A stretch of 64,000 nt of DNA from Xestospongia muta (GCA_963693285.1 OY848926.1:6342327-6406326); one strand, 5' to 3'. Positions 23,850-35,576 are shown, counted from the stretch's first letter. Numbers and translations are program-made. Notes: generated by a model from the sequence alone, not told the origin.

Positions 23850-24574
23850 ATGGAGCAACAAGATATTTATTACGACAGTACGGAGTATATAGAAACAGTG
23901 AGTCCATTCCTTTTAATATTGTTATTATTACAATATGTAGGCTTCAGGAAATAAAGTTAGTCGTAACTGTGTTCTCTGTGGTAGTCAGAATATTATTCTT
24001 AATGGAAAGGTAAATTTTTACTTTTATGGGTCACGTGACCTCCTTGTTTTAGACAATTGTTCAATCAGAATGTGTATTTCGAGGTGATTTAGCTAACATT
24101 AATGTTGGCCGTCAATGTGTGATAGGGAAACGAACAATTATATCACCACCATTTAAAAAATTACTTCATGGGTAAGTCATATATTTTGATATTGTGCTGT
24201 CATAAAGACACTTTACAGTGGTGCATTCTACCCATTACACGTTGGAGATAATACATTCATTGGTGAAGACTCTATTATTAATGCATCCAGTATAGGAGCC
24301 TATGTTTATGTTGGGAGAAATTGTGTCATTGTAAGTTGTAACCATGGGAACACTTAACCATGTGACACTCTTTTAGTCAAGGTCTTCTATTCTTAAAGAT
24401 TGTTGTCGTATTGAAGACAATACTATTATTCCACCTGAGACAATTGTAGCTCCATTTGCTATATATGAGGGAAACCCTGGTCATTGTATAGGTGAATTAC
24501 CAGCTAGTACTCAAGAGATTATGACAGAACTTACAAAGAGTTTTTATCAACATTTCAAACCTATAAAAAAATAA
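23850..24574 (+). CDS. DCTN5: Dynactin subunit 5 (p25)
   Basis: p25 caps the pointed end of the dynactin filament and helps bind cargo for dynein. The start at 23850 reads [16 protein letters not shown], which lines up with the family N-terminus; an ATG upstream at 23804 lies in another frame. It continues [20 protein letters not shown], then [19 protein letters not shown] and [20 protein letters not shown]. The repeating hexapeptides are a left-handed beta-helix (gamma-carbonic-anhydrase-like fold). It ends [20 protein letters not shown] and a short basic tail. Six exons. The stop is 20 bp from the convergent neighbour. Confidence 0.96.
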
Positions 24575-24593
24575 AATGTTTTTATAAAATCAA

Positions 24594-24994
24594 TCAATTA
24601 CTACTGTTAGTATCATTAGAACTAATTGTGGGTGTTCTCTCTTTTGGTGTAGTCAATTCTAATAACAATTTCTTCTCTTCTTCAATTTCTTCGTTCATGA
24701 TATCAATTACTTCAGAACATGTTATCTTAAATAATAAATAATGACAATACAATTCAACTAAGATTGACATACCAGTTGTTGTCTAATACGTTGTAACTGC
24801 CTGTTGACTCCATACTTCCAGTCCTATTATTATAATAACTACATTTAATAGTATAGGACTGCACTGACTTGATATGTATCTTTCTTTTCTACATTATATT
24901 CACTGACTAATGTCCATTGTTCAGGCGGAGGTGGATTCATGCGAACACGTACTACCACTGGTAACAGTTGACTGTTGCTTGAAACTTGACTCAT
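24594..24994 (-). CDS. Small acidic/coiled-coil protein of unknown function
   Basis: Three exons with good GT..AG boundaries give a protein of about 100 residues that I do not recognise. It starts MSQVSSNSQLLPVVVRMNPP, has WTLVSEYNVEKKDTYQDWKY and a helical middle, GVNRQLQRIRQQL. A glutamate-rich helix (IDIMNEEIEEEKKLLLELTT) follows, with a short polar tail ending NSSN. The two helices could form a coiled coil. It is squeezed between DCTN5 and SNRPC. Conserved splicing and the absence of stops support a real gene, but no domain can be named. Confidence 0.6.
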
Positions 24995-25104
24995 ACTGTC
25001 TCTCTTGGCATGAGCCCCACCCACTACACTAGTTTGTTTCCATGGTAATTGTTATGCTGATTCAGCACTCAATAAAGTTGATACATTATAATTGATTATG
25101 TTTA

Positions 25105-25660
25105 TTAAGAGGTTGATACAGGAGCAGTTGATACTGGAGGAGGAGCAGAGGCAGGAGGAGGGATCATAGGAGGACGTGGTGGCATCGGCATCCCAGGAGG
25201 TGGCATCATACCAGGACGTGGTGGTAATCCCATAGGTGGCATCATCATACCTAATTAAGAACATTAACAATAATAATTTAATTAAATAACAATAATACCA
25301 GGAGGCATCCCCATTGGAGGGATGGGTATGACTCCAGGTGGAGCTAATAATCCAGGTGCTAATGGTCGCATCATCCCTAATCTGAAAGCTAAAATAAGAA
25401 ATAAGTTATTTCTATTGATAAAGTACCATACATTGTGCTTGTTGTTCCAACCAATTAACATAGTACAGACGAACATTCTCTTTATGTCTCCGCCCACCAT
25501 TATGAGTCTTACGAACTGATGGCTACATAGATAATAAACGTTTTGTTATATTTAGTGAACTTACTGAGTCATGAGTTAAGTACGTGTCACAATAATCACA
25601 GTAATATCTGGAGAAAAGATAACATCAGGATTTTTAACATTGTATAACTTACTTTCCCAT
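25105..25660 (-). CDS. SNRPC: U1 small nuclear ribonucleoprotein C
   Basis: U1-C stabilises pairing of U1 snRNA with the 5' splice site. The first exon is only MGK and splices in phase to [14 protein letters not shown], then [20 protein letters not shown], which together make the complete C2H2-type U1-C zinc finger. The rest is a methionine/proline/glycine-rich tail ([34 protein letters not shown]) ending APVSTS. Length and composition fit the family. It is divergent from SAMM50, separated by 162 bp. Confidence 0.95.
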
Positions 25661-25822
25661 GTCTCTTCAAACGTTGTATTAGTTGTTAAAGGGTTAAAAT
25701 GATTAATTTTATATTCCACGTGGGTATAAGGTATGCGGAAGTGAACGGAAGCATTCTGAAATTTGTACACGAATGCAATGCGAAAAAATTAAAATCAACT
25801 CCGTATACTTTGAGGTATCAAA
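25661..25822. promoter_or_regulatory. SNRPC/SAMM50 divergent promoter, shared module
   Basis: The gap contains GGGTTAAA (25691), CACGTG (25718-25723), GCGGAAGTGAACGGAAGC (ETS-like GGAA sites, 25735-25752), ATTCTGAAATTTGT (25753-25766) and CTCCGTATACTT (25799-25810). Read in reverse, 25735-25810 aligns over about 80 bp with 61231-61310 in the WBP11/EXOC7 promoter. Confidence 0.5.
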
Positions 25823-27586
25823 ATGGAGCCTACAGAGGAACCTAAAGTTCTGGTCAGTTTATTTTTTATAGCCATTAATTTTATTAATGTTCTCTTTTTG
25901 TAGACATTAGAAAACACTGAGGTATATAACCCCTGCTATAATAACATTAATTAATTAATTACACAGGTTAAAGTGTGTCATGTCAAAGTATCTGGACTGG
26001 AACGGACAAAAAATGACATAGTAATGGAACAAGTTAAAGATGTCCTCCAATCACACACTTTACAAGAGGTAATGTCAATACTTTACTTTCCTATAACATA
26101 TTATTCACAATAATAGCTATTAATACATTCGTTGCAGTCTGTTGACAAACTCCATTCTCTTAAAATATTTAAAGAAGTTAAATTACAGTTTGATACTCAT
26201 CGCAATGAGTCTGGCAATACAGAGGGTGTAGAGGTCGTCTTTAATGTCAAGGAGGGAAGAATGATGACATCATCATTGTCTGCTAATGCTGGAACACAAA
26301 GTGGTGATGCAGTGAGTGATGTCATAATGATGTCATGGTAATAATGCACTATAGAGCCTCAGTATGACATTAAGAAATTTGTTTGGACGAGCTGAACATT
26401 TACAAGTGATATCAATGACGGCATTTCCTCATTGGGGCCAGACAATTCGAGTTGAATTTAGCAAACCACACTATACCAATATTGAGAGAAAGTACATTGT
26501 ATATAATAATGTCTTTATGTTAATATGTTTATTAGATTTAATGCAAGTATTGCTACAACTAGTTATAAAGAACCATCTTGTGGTTTTCAACAATATATAG
26601 CAGGACCCAAACTGGAATTTCAAGTAGGTCTATGACATCATTATGACATCATTATTACTGCTATTAATATCTAGTGGCCATCTTGGTTGGGTCATCATTG
26701 TTTGGCTTGGTTATGTGAATGGAGACAATTATACGGATTTGATAATTGTGTACCTCTTGAAATACGACATAATGCTGGTCATACTATGAAGAGCTCTATT
26801 AAAGTAAAGTGGAGTATTTAATAGAATTAATGTCAGGGGCTATCTCTCTCTAGAATGTACTGGAAACTGATAAAAGAGATGACCCTTTTATACCAACTAG
26901 TGGTTATCACACCAAATTAACACAGGAAGTAGCTGGATTAGGTGGTGATGTCATCTTTAGTAAAGCTGAAATGCAAACTGCAGTATACAAAGAGTTATTA
27001 CCCAACTGGGTATGTTATATATTTGAAGTTTTATTATTATAACGTTACATTAGGTCTTCTCTTTATCATTTTGGTGTGGACTACTAAAACCATTTAGTCC
27101 AAGTAAAATTAATGATCGGTTCTTTCTTGGAGGTCCCACTACAATCAGAGGTTTTCAAATGTGGGGACTAGGTCCTCATTATCAAGGATATAGTTATGGA
27201 GGAGAGGCTTACTGGGCAACAGGACTACATTTGTTTGCTCCATTACCATATACGAGTGGTGAACTCTTTAGAAGAATACGTCTCCATACCTTTATTAATG
27301 GGGGCACACTCACAGAATGTCGTAAGTATGTACTCTATATATCTTGATTCTATTTTTTACCAGGTCATTTATCACAATTACCAAACTTATTACGAGATAC
27401 AAGATTTTCTTGTGGTATTGGATTGCATTGTCGACTGGGTGTAGCTCAAATTGAAATTAATTATGCTGTACCACTGAGAGCAAAATCAAATGATCGGTAT
27501 GACATCATTGTGATGTCATTAAGATTCTCTTATTGTTTAGGTTAAAACCAGGACTACAATTTGGTATTGGTATTGAAATGTTATAA
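25823..27586 (+). CDS. SAMM50: Sorting and assembly machinery component 50 (Sam50/Omp85 family)
   Basis: Sam50 inserts beta-barrel proteins into the mitochondrial outer membrane. The N-terminal POTRA domain covers VKVCHVKVSGLERTKNDIVM through EGVEVVFNVKEGRMM. The C-terminal beta-barrel includes LRNLFGRAEHLQVISMTAF, EVAGLGGDVIFSKAEMQTAV, and the conserved Omp85 segment RFFLGGPTTIRGFQMWGLGP (with the RGF motif). It ends LKPGLQFGIGIEML, with the C-terminal strand typical of the family. About 12 short introns. The length of about 450 residues is normal. Confidence 0.95.
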
Positions 27587-27632
27587 CAAATCAAATAAAT
27601 TATATTTCCATAGAAACTGGTCAAACCAGTTA

Positions 27633-28129
27633 TCAGGTGTGTTTAAGTGCTGGTTGATAATAGCGTTCTTCTCTTAATACGTTTTTAGCATGATATTGTA
27701 ACATGCTCATCACATCATTCTGATAATTAGTAGGTACTTCCTCAGCACCAGTTATCCAGTAATATATATCCCAATCATTGCTGGGTTCATTAATGAGCTT
27801 GTCGTACTGGTTTAACTGGTTCTGATCCAACTTATCCAAATATTGGTCTGCAAATGTACTATTAATGTACTAAATATATTGGGCAGTAAAGTCACATAAA
27901 ACTAACCTCAACAAGAGACCATTCTCTGACATACCTCTTTTTCTATGGTATGTAAAATTATACCACCATTTGGAATGGTTTGTTCTAACCTGCTTTGATA
28001 AAGAAGTCGCTTTCTTTTTGTTATTTCATTTTCTCCAATTCTTGGTCGATATTGAGGATACCTAATGTCAGTTGATAACAACCTCAATGATCTTGTCCAA
28101 TGAAATCCACCTCGAACCAGGGCAGCCAT
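27633..28129 (-). CDS. SDHAF2: Succinate dehydrogenase assembly factor 2
   Basis: SDHAF2 (Sdh5) promotes FAD attachment to the SDHA flavoprotein in mitochondria. Exon 1 reads MAALVRGGFHWTRSLRLLST, a mitochondrial presequence, and ends KRKRLLYQSR. A 47-nt intron and a very small exon give KRGMSENGLLL, matching the conserved RGM-EN-LL motif. Exon 3 has FADQYLDKLDQNQLNQYDKL and INEPSNDWDIYYWITGAEEV, the family signature. It ends YYQPALKHT. The micro-exon is easy to miss because exon 1 stays open into the intron. Confidence 0.94.
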
Positions 28130-28249
28130 CTTCTTATAGCCACACCCAATATATGATACATTTTATTAATTTTAATACAAAACATCTTACAAATTACAAT
28201 GACGAGGGTTAAGAAATAAATGGCATATATCGAATATGATGTTCTGACG

Positions 28250-28859
28250 TTATTTAGTGGAGCTTGTGGCATTACTAAAGACCCCAACAGCAGCTAAGAT
28301 ACCAAATGTAGTACCAATAATGAGCCATGTTACAAATATTATACACCAAGTTAATCCTTGCAATAAACAGCCAACAATACAACCAATTTTAGTAAACTGG
28401 CCTGCCTCTTTAGCAGCACCTTCAGCTGCTGCATATTGTCTTTCATTATACAACCTTCTTGCCTGTAGAATAATAGGTCATTTACAATATAAGTTTTCTA
28501 GAAATGGTACCTCAATAACTTTATAGAGAGCAATAGCACCAATAGGCCAAAAACAACAGAGGATCACTAAAATAGAATGAACCAAATAGTCTTTGGGAGG
28601 AGGGGGGGCAGGTCCTCCTCCAAGAGCTATTACTGGTGGCTATAGGAGAGATAATGTAGTTTTACCAAGTAATGTATTAATCTATACTTGTTGAGTTACT
28701 GGTAAAGGTTTTCCAGGATAAGTTTCTGATGATAGAGGAGGTTTATCATCAGAATATTGTGGAGGTGGACCTATTGGTAGTTGATCTAGTTGAATAAAGA
28801 GAAAGTAAAAGAATAAACAAAACGAAATACTAACTAGTTTGGTCTTCTTGGTCTGACAT
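28250..28859 (-). CDS. CD225/dispanin family membrane protein 1 (IFITM/PRRT-like)
   Basis: Dispanins are small two-helix membrane proteins; the family includes the antiviral IFITMs and synaptic SynDIG/PRRT proteins. The protein starts MSDQEDQT and has a proline/tyrosine-rich cytosolic N-terminus (LPIGPPPQYSDDKPPL). The CD225 domain follows: DYLVHSILVILCCFWPIGAI, ALYKVIEARRLYNERQYAAA, then a second hydrophobic segment (IGTTFGILAAVGVFS). The CC pair at the end of helix 1 is a probable palmitoylation site. It differs in sequence from the downstream near-identical copies, so it is an older member of the cluster. Which dispanin subfamily is unclear. Confidence 0.85.
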
Positions 28860-29189
28860 ATCTTTTGCACTGTCAGCATGAAATAAAATGACATCATAAC
28901 TCCACCTACTACTAAATTGCATCATCTTGCTTTGAGATCATAGCATGTTTAACTTCTCAATAATAGCTCTGTTTAAATGATCAGCTAGTCAATGCTATAA
29001 CTAAGTCTATTATATATACTGAAGGAATTACTATACAATATCATCTAACATAATAATTGTAGATTGTATTAGTAACTAGCATTCATATCAATAAAGACTA
29101 ATTTAGATTATAATATAAAGTAGTAAAAACACAGAGTCAAAACACTGAACATAATATATGCAGCAGTAGCATGTTGGTAAAATGTAGTT
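28860..29189. other. Spacer before the tandem CD225 units
   Basis: AT-rich spacer with no coding signal. Its part from about 28905 to 29190 is the 3' flank that recurs, with few differences, downstream of each of CD225 copies 3, 4 and 5. Confidence 0.6.
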
Positions 29190-29708
29190 TCAGTCTTTGG
29201 CTGCTATAACAACTCTTGGGATTACATTCCCCAGGATAATCAATACCCAGACCGCTATGTTGATAGCAATACCAATACCAATAGCAATCATATTATATCG
29301 TTTAGCTTCTCTTGATGAACGGTCTGCTTCAAGATAACGACCATATTGGTTATTGTTACGAGTCTAAAGAGAGAGAGAAGTATAATATTACTAGCTACTA
29401 AAGTTGTCTTACTTCAACAGATTTGATCAAAGCAATAATACCAATTGGCCAGAAACAGCACACAATACTAAATATAGATAATATGAGATAGTCTGGAGGT
29501 TGAGCAGTTACTGGCCCCTATAATTTACAAGATATAATGAGATATACTGAACACAACTTACAGGAGGAGCATATCCTACAACAGGTTGAGTGGTAACTGT
29601 AGTGTATGCTGGAGGAGCTGGCTCATCTATAATATATACATATAATATATACATATAAACATATAATATAGTTTTACAGCCTGGTATCTTTGTTTTTTCC
29701 TCAGCCAT
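29190..29708 (-). CDS. CD225/dispanin protein 2 (tandem array)
   Basis: Four exons give about 108 residues. Exon 1 is MAEEKTKIPGC; exon 2 is EPAPPAYTTVTTQPVVGYAP, proline-rich; exon 3 is PPDYLILSIFSIVCCFWPIG then IIALIKSVE; exon 4 starts TRNNNQYGRYLEADRSSREA and ends in a second hydrophobic helix and VVIAAKD. This is the two-membrane-segment CD225 topology with a CC motif before the intracellular loop. The small size and very short N-terminus resemble IFITMs more than PRRT proteins. The intron between exons 1 and 2 contains an ATATAC-rich repeat. Confidence 0.85.
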
Positions 29709-30515
29709 ATTACGCCAAGTAATCGATCTTGTAAATGATGACTTATCACAATAAATAGCCCCTCCCCCTTCTTTCTGTAGTAAAGGCAAATCCAAGAGAT
29801 AATGGTTTATACAAAGGAACAACAGTCTGAGAAGAATGTGATCTCAATGAAGAGGATATTCTCACTTATTGTGGGAACAGAGATGTCTTTCATCAACACT
29901 TGTACTCAACAATATAACATTAAAACATAACAGAATATGATGGTAGGATATTGTTCTCTTAATTGTTGTTAATAGTGACCACTTGTGCAGTACTAATAAT
30001 CACAATATCACATTGATAGTAATGATACCAATTGTACAGAAATAGCACACAATGTTAAATATAAGTTAATATGGACATTTACATGCTAATTTTATTTATG
30101 TAATCATTTTTTATCACTATCATATTGACATCAAATTATATTATAAATATAATGCTAATTGGCTAAAAGATCAAAATAGTGAATATTGATATTATAAGAT
30201 ATTGGTCATATAGATACTGTATTAAATAATTCCATCTACTATTAAATTGTATCATCTTGCTTTGAGGTCATAGTATGTTTAACTAATAGCTCTGTTTAAA
30301 TGATCAACTAGTCAATGCTATAACTAAGTCTATTATATATACTGAAGGAATTACTGTACAATATCATCTAACATAATTATTGTAGATTGTATTAGTAACT
30401 GGCATTCATATCAATAAAGACTAATTTAGATTATAATATAAAGTAGTAAAAACACAGAGTCAAAACACTGAACATATATGCAGCAGTAGCATGTTGGAAA
30501 AATGTAGTTTCAGTC
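29709..30515. other. Duplicated intergenic spacer
   Basis: No gene seen. It begins with the upstream flank shared by copies 2 and 3 and ends with the 3' flank of copy 3. It lacks the decayed repeat element found at the equivalent place in the next three spacers. Confidence 0.6.
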
Positions 30516-31035
30516 TTAGCTCTTGGCATTGGCTGCTATAACAACACCTGGAATTGTACTCACAAGGACAATCACCCAGACCAGTATGTTGATAGCAATA
30601 CCAATACCAATAGCAATCATATTATATCGTTTAGCTTCTCTTGATGAACGGTCTGCTTCAAGATAACGACCATATTGGTTATTGTTACGAGTCTAAAGAG
30701 AGAGAAGTATAATATTACTAGCTACTAAAGTTGTCTTACTTCAACAGATTTGATCAAAGCAATAATACCAATTGGCCAGAAACAGCATACAATAGTAAAT
30801 ATAGATAATACGAGATAGTCTGGAGGTTGAGCAGTTACTGGCCCCTATAATTTACAAGATATAATGAGATATACTGAACACAACTTACAGGAGGAGCATA
30901 TCCTACAACAGGTTGAGTGGTAACTGTAGTGTATGCTGGAGGAGCTGGCTCATCTATAATATATACATATAATATATACATATAAACATATAATATAGTT
31001 TTACAGCCTGGTATCTTTGTTTTTTCCTCAGCCAT
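30516..31035 (-). CDS. CD225/dispanin protein 3 (tandem array)
   Basis: Near-identical to copy 2 in exons 1 to 3 (MAEEKTKIPGC, then EPAPPAYTTVTTQPVVGYAP, then DYLVLSIFTIVCCFWPIGII). The most variable part is the C-terminus after the second helix, which ends PGVVIAANAKS here. All splice sites are intact. Variation focused at the extracellular or luminal tail is worth noting because the rest is almost fixed. Confidence 0.84.
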
Positions 31036-32310
31036 ATTACGCCAAGTTAATCGATCTTGTAAATGATGACTTATCACAATAAATAGCCCCTCCCCCTTCT
31101 TTCTGTAGTAAAGGCAAATCCAATCATTCCGAGAGAAACAATAGCTATTATATTTTTAAAAAAAGGTGTTGTACTGCCCACACGACCCTCTGATTCACCT
31201 TTGGGGTCTCTTACTTAGTATCCAGGATTCTCTATAGTATTATTCCTAGCTAGCATTGCTACTGTGGGATGGTATATAATCATTGTCTGAAGATAATCCT
31301 GGCTGGAGTGTCCCCTCACTTCAAACCAGTTGTACTGGGTTCAGAGATAATGGGACAACCATTGCTAGTATAACCAGGAATGCAAATACACCAAGCTTCT
31401 TCACATTTTAAGGGAGGCTACCAATCAATAATAAAATTTTAATTGATGCCTTGGGATCCATATCTGTCCCACATTATCCTGTATGTATCCATTTTAGCCA
31501 AACATGTACATAAAAAATATTTGATGTACATTATCAACAACACATTTCTGGAAAGGAACGTGGCCACAATTAATCCATTGTGAATAGACTTGCTGGTTTA
31601 TACAAAGGAACAACAGTCTGAGAAGAATGTGATCTCAATGAAGAGGATATTCTTACTTATTGTGGGAACAGAGATGTCTTTCATCAACACTTGTACTCAA
31701 CAATATAACATTAAAACATAACAGAATATGATGGTAGGATATTGTTCTATTAGTTGTTGTTAATAGTGACCACTTGTGCAGTAATAATAATCACAATATC
31801 ACATTGATAGTAATGATACCAATTGGACTGAAATAACATACAATGTTAAATATAAGTTAATATGGAGATTCACATGCTAATTTTATTTATGTAATCATTT
31901 TTTATCACTATCATATTGACATCAAATTATATTATAAATATAATGGTAATTGGCTAAAAGATCAAAATAGTGAATATTGATATTATAAGATAGTGTTGAG
32001 GTCATATAGATACTGTATTAAATAATTCCATCTACTATTAAATTGTATCATCTTGCTTTGAGGTCATAGTATGTTTAACTAATAGCTCTGTTTAAATGAT
32101 CAGGTAGTCAATGCTATAACTAAGTCTATTATATATACTGAAGGAATTACTGTACAATATCATCTAACTAAACATAATAATTGTAGATTATATTAGTAAC
32201 TGGCATTCATATCAATAAAGACTAATTTAGATTATAATATAAAGTAGTAAAAACACAGAGTCAAAACACTGAACATATATACCACAGTAGCATGTTGGTA
32301 AAATGTAGTT
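31036..32310. other. Duplicated spacer with a decayed element (31.15-31.5 kb)
   Basis: No gene seen. From about 31150 to 31420 the sequence is recognisably the same family as the GC-rich element at 17.56-18.0 kb, read in the opposite orientation. Shared blocks include CTAGCTAG, TAATCCTGGCTGG, CTTCAAACCAG and AGGGAG-CTACCA. Most CG pairs of the 17.5-kb copy are TG or CA here. Confidence 0.65.
31150..31420 (-). mobile_element. CpG-decayed copy of the GC-rich element
   Basis: Aligns by eye with the minus strand of 17.68-17.98 kb (CCAGGATTC, CCTAGCTAGCA, GAAGATAATCCTGGCTGGAG, CACTTCAAACCAGTTGTACT). The tetraloop hairpins are broken here, as expected for neutral decay. Confidence 0.6.
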
Positions 32311-32827
32311 TCAGTTGACAGTGGTTGCTAAAACAAGTCCTGGGATTACACTCACAAGGACAATCACCAAGACCAGTATGTTGATAGCAATACCAATACC
32401 AATAGCAATCATATTATATCGTTTAGCTTCTCTTGATGAACGGTCTGCTTCAAGATAATGACCATATTGGTTATTGTTACGAGTCTAAAGAGAGAGAAGT
32501 ATAATATTACTAGCTACTAAAGTTGTCTTACTTCAACAGATTTGATCAAAGCAATAATACCAATTGGCCAGAAACAGCACAAAATACTAAATATAGATAA
32601 TGCAAGATAGTCCGGAGGTTGAGCAGTTACTGGCCCCTATAATTTACAAGATATAATGAGATATACTGAACACAACTTACAGGAGGAGCATATCCTACAA
32701 CAGGTTGAGTGGTAACTGTAGTGTATGCTGGAGGAGCTGGCTCATCTATAATATATACATATAATATATACATATAAACATATAATATAGATTTACAGCC
32801 TGGTATCTTTGTTTTTTCGTCAGCCAT
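32311..32827 (-). CDS. CD225/dispanin protein 4 (tandem array)
   Basis: Starts MADEKTKIPGC (E3 to D relative to copies 2 and 3) with exon 2 EPAPPAYTTVTTQPVVGYAP. Exon 3 has DYLALSIFSILCCFWPIGII. Exon 4 reads TRNNNQYGHYLEADRSSREA and ends PGLVLATTVN. Same four-exon layout, all splice sites intact. Shares the MADEK start and flanking sequence with copy 5, so copies 4 and 5 are the youngest pair. Confidence 0.84.
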
Positions 32828-33903
32828 ATTACCCCAACTAATAAACCGTGTGAGTGATGACTCGTCAGCTTAGACAGCCCCTCCCCTTCTTTCCGTATTT
32901 AATTATTGTGGAATAAGCATTCATTCCAAGAGAAATTATAGCTATTACATTTTTTAAAAAGTGTTGTACTGTCCACACAACCATACTCACTCACCTTTGG
33001 GGTCTCCTACTTAGTATCAAGGATCCCCTGCTGTTGCTATGGTAATCCTTGTCTGAAGATAATCCTGGCTGGAGCATTGCACCTCACTTCAAACCAACTG
33101 TACTGGGCTTGGAGATAATGGGACAGCTGTTACCAGTATAATCAGGAATGAAAATACACCAAGCTTCTTCACATTTAAAGGGAGGCTACTAATGGTAATA
33201 TTATTTTAATTGATGCTTTGGGATCCATGTCTGTCCCACATTATCCTGTATGTATCCATTTTAGCCAAACATGTACATAGAAAAAGTATTTGATGATACA
33301 TTATCAACAACACATATATATGTATGATGGTAGGATACTGTTCTCTTAATTGTTGTTAATAGTGACCACTTGTGCAGTAATAATAATCACAATATCACAT
33401 TGATAGTAATGATACCAATTGGACTGAAATAGCACACAATGTTAAATATAAGTTAATATGGAGATTCACACGCTAATTTTATTTGTGTAATTGTTTTTTT
33501 ATGATTATCATATTGACATCAAATTATATTATAAATATAATGGTAATTGGCTAAAAGATCAAAATAGTGAATATTGATATTATAAGATATTGGTCATATA
33601 GATACTGTATTAAATAATTCCATCTACTATTAAATTGTATCATCTTGCTTTGAGGTCATAGTATGTTTAACTAATAGCTCTGTTTAAATGATCAGGTAGT
33701 CAATGCTATAACTAAGTCTATTATATATACTGAAGGAATTACTGTACAATATCATCTAACATAATAATTGTAGATTGTATTAGTAACTGGCATTCATATA
33801 TATAGAGACTAATTTAGATTATAATATAAAGTAGTAAAAACACAGAGTCAAAACACTGAACATATATACCGCAGTAGTATGTTGGTAAAATGTAGTTTAA
33901 GTC
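32828..33903. other. Duplicated spacer with a decayed element (32.95-33.2 kb)
   Basis: No gene seen. Contains a decayed copy of the GC-rich element at about 32950-33200 (GATCCCCTGCTGTTGCTATG, TAATCCTGGCTGGAGC) and the common spacer blocks of the array. Confidence 0.6.
32950..33200 (-). mobile_element. CpG-decayed copy of the GC-rich element
   Basis: Nearly the same sequence as the copy at 34.55 kb, so it was carried along by the segmental duplication rather than inserted separately. Confidence 0.6.
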
Positions 33904-34419
33904 TTAGCTGTTGACATTGACAACAAATCCTGCGATTACACTCACAAGGACAATCACCCAGACCAGTATGTTGATAGCAATACCAATACCAATAGCAATC
34001 ATATTATATCGTTTAGCCTCTCTTGATGAACGGTCTGCTTCAAGATAACGACCATATTGGTTATTGTTACGAGTCTAAAGAGAGAGAGAAGTGTAATATT
34101 ACTAGCTACTAAAGTTGTCTTACTTCAACAGATTTGATCAAAGCAATAATACCAATTGGCCAGAAACAGCACAAAATACTAAATATAGATAATGCGAGAT
34201 AGTCCGGAGGTTGAACAGATACTGGCCCCTATAATTTACAAGATATAATGAGATATACCGAACACAACTTACAGGAGGAGCATATCCTACAACAGGTTGA
34301 GTGGTAACTGCAGTGTATGCTGGAGGAGCTGGCTCATCTATAATATATACATATAATATATACATATAAACATATAATATAGATTTACAGCCTGGTATCT
34401 TTGTTTTTTCGTCAGCCAT
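33904..34419 (-). CDS. CD225/dispanin protein 5 (tandem array)
   Basis: MADEKTKIPGC, then EPAPPAYTAVTTQPVVGYAP (one T to A change), then the CD225 exon preceded by GPVSVQPPDYLALSIFSILC. Exon 4 as in the other copies, ending VIAGFVVNVNS. Intact. Together with copy 4 it marks a very recent duplication. Confidence 0.84.
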
Positions 34420-35308
34420 ATTATCCCAATAGATCGTGTGAGTGATGACTCGTCAGCTTAGACAGCCCCTCCCCTTCTTTCCGTATTATAATTATTGTGG
34501 AATAAGCATTCATTCCAAGAGAAATTATAGCTATTATTACATTTTTTAAAAAGTGTTGCACTGCCCACACAACCATACTCACTCACCTTTGGGGTCTCCT
34601 ACTTAGTATCAAGGATCCCCTGCTGTTGCTATGGTAATCCTTGTCTGAAGATAATCCTGGCTGGAGCATTGCACCTCACTTCAAACCAACTGTACTGGGC
34701 TTGGAGATAATGGGACAGCTGTTACCAGTATAATCAGGAATGAAAATACACCAAGCTTCTTCACATTTAAAGGGAGGCTACTAATGGTAATATTATTTTA
34801 ATTGATGCTTTGGGATCCACATCTGTCCCACATTATCCTGTATGTATCCATTTTAGCCAAACATGTACATAGAAAAAGTATTTGATGATACATTATCAAC
34901 AACACATATATATGTATGATGGTAGGATACTGTTCTCTTAATTGTTGTTAATAGTGACCACTTGTGCAGTGATAATAATCACAATATCACATTGATAGTA
35001 ATGATACCAATTGTACAGAAATAACATACAATGTTAAATATAAGTTAATATGGAGATTCACACGCTAATTTTGTTTATGTAATTGTTTTTTTATCATTAT
35101 CATATTGACATCAAATTATATTATAAATGTAACACTAATTGACTAAAAGATCATATTATAAGATAGTGTGAAGGTCAAATAGATACTGTTAAAATCAGAA
35201 AGAGTTATAGTAATTATAACTCTTAAATGAGCTACACCCACTCATTGGGTGTGGGTCGTTACTCTGGGTATCAAAAATAATAAAGTATAAAAGACAAGAG
35301 AATGTAAT
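34420..35308. other. Duplicated spacer with a decayed element (34.55-34.8 kb)
   Basis: No gene seen. Holds the third decayed copy of the GC-rich element. The duplicated homology ends near 35190; beyond it lies a short inverted repeat CACCCACTCATTGGGTGTG at about 35228-35246. Confidence 0.6.
34550..34800 (-). mobile_element. CpG-decayed copy of the GC-rich element
   Basis: Duplicate of the 32.95-kb copy; same shared blocks with the 17.5-kb element. Confidence 0.6.
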
Positions 35309-35535
35309 TTAACTTGTGGCATGAATGGCCACAGCAATCCAGACTGGAATAAGACTTAAAGAGATAATGATACAGACCATTATGTAAACAGCAACACCAA
35401 TACATATCCCCATCATATTAAACTGTTTAGCCTCTTTTGATGAATGCTCTGCTTCATTATGACAACCAGCTCGGATGTGTTTGCGAGTCTAGAGAGAGCG
35501 AGGACGAGGGAAGAGAACAGTATATATATATATTA

Positions 35536-35576
<41 letters not shown>

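Larger units (their letters stand above)
28905..35190. repeat. Four tandem segmental duplication units, each with a CD225 gene
   Basis: Four direct units begin with the same block (about CTACTATTAAATTGTATCAT) at about 28905, 30231, 32029 and 33618. Units are about 1.3, 1.8, 1.6 and 1.6 kb. Each holds a minus-strand CD225 gene with identical exon layout and long stretches of near-identical flanks, so the duplication is recent. The first unit lacks about 470 bp that the second has (31122 to about 31590). Confidence 0.9.
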
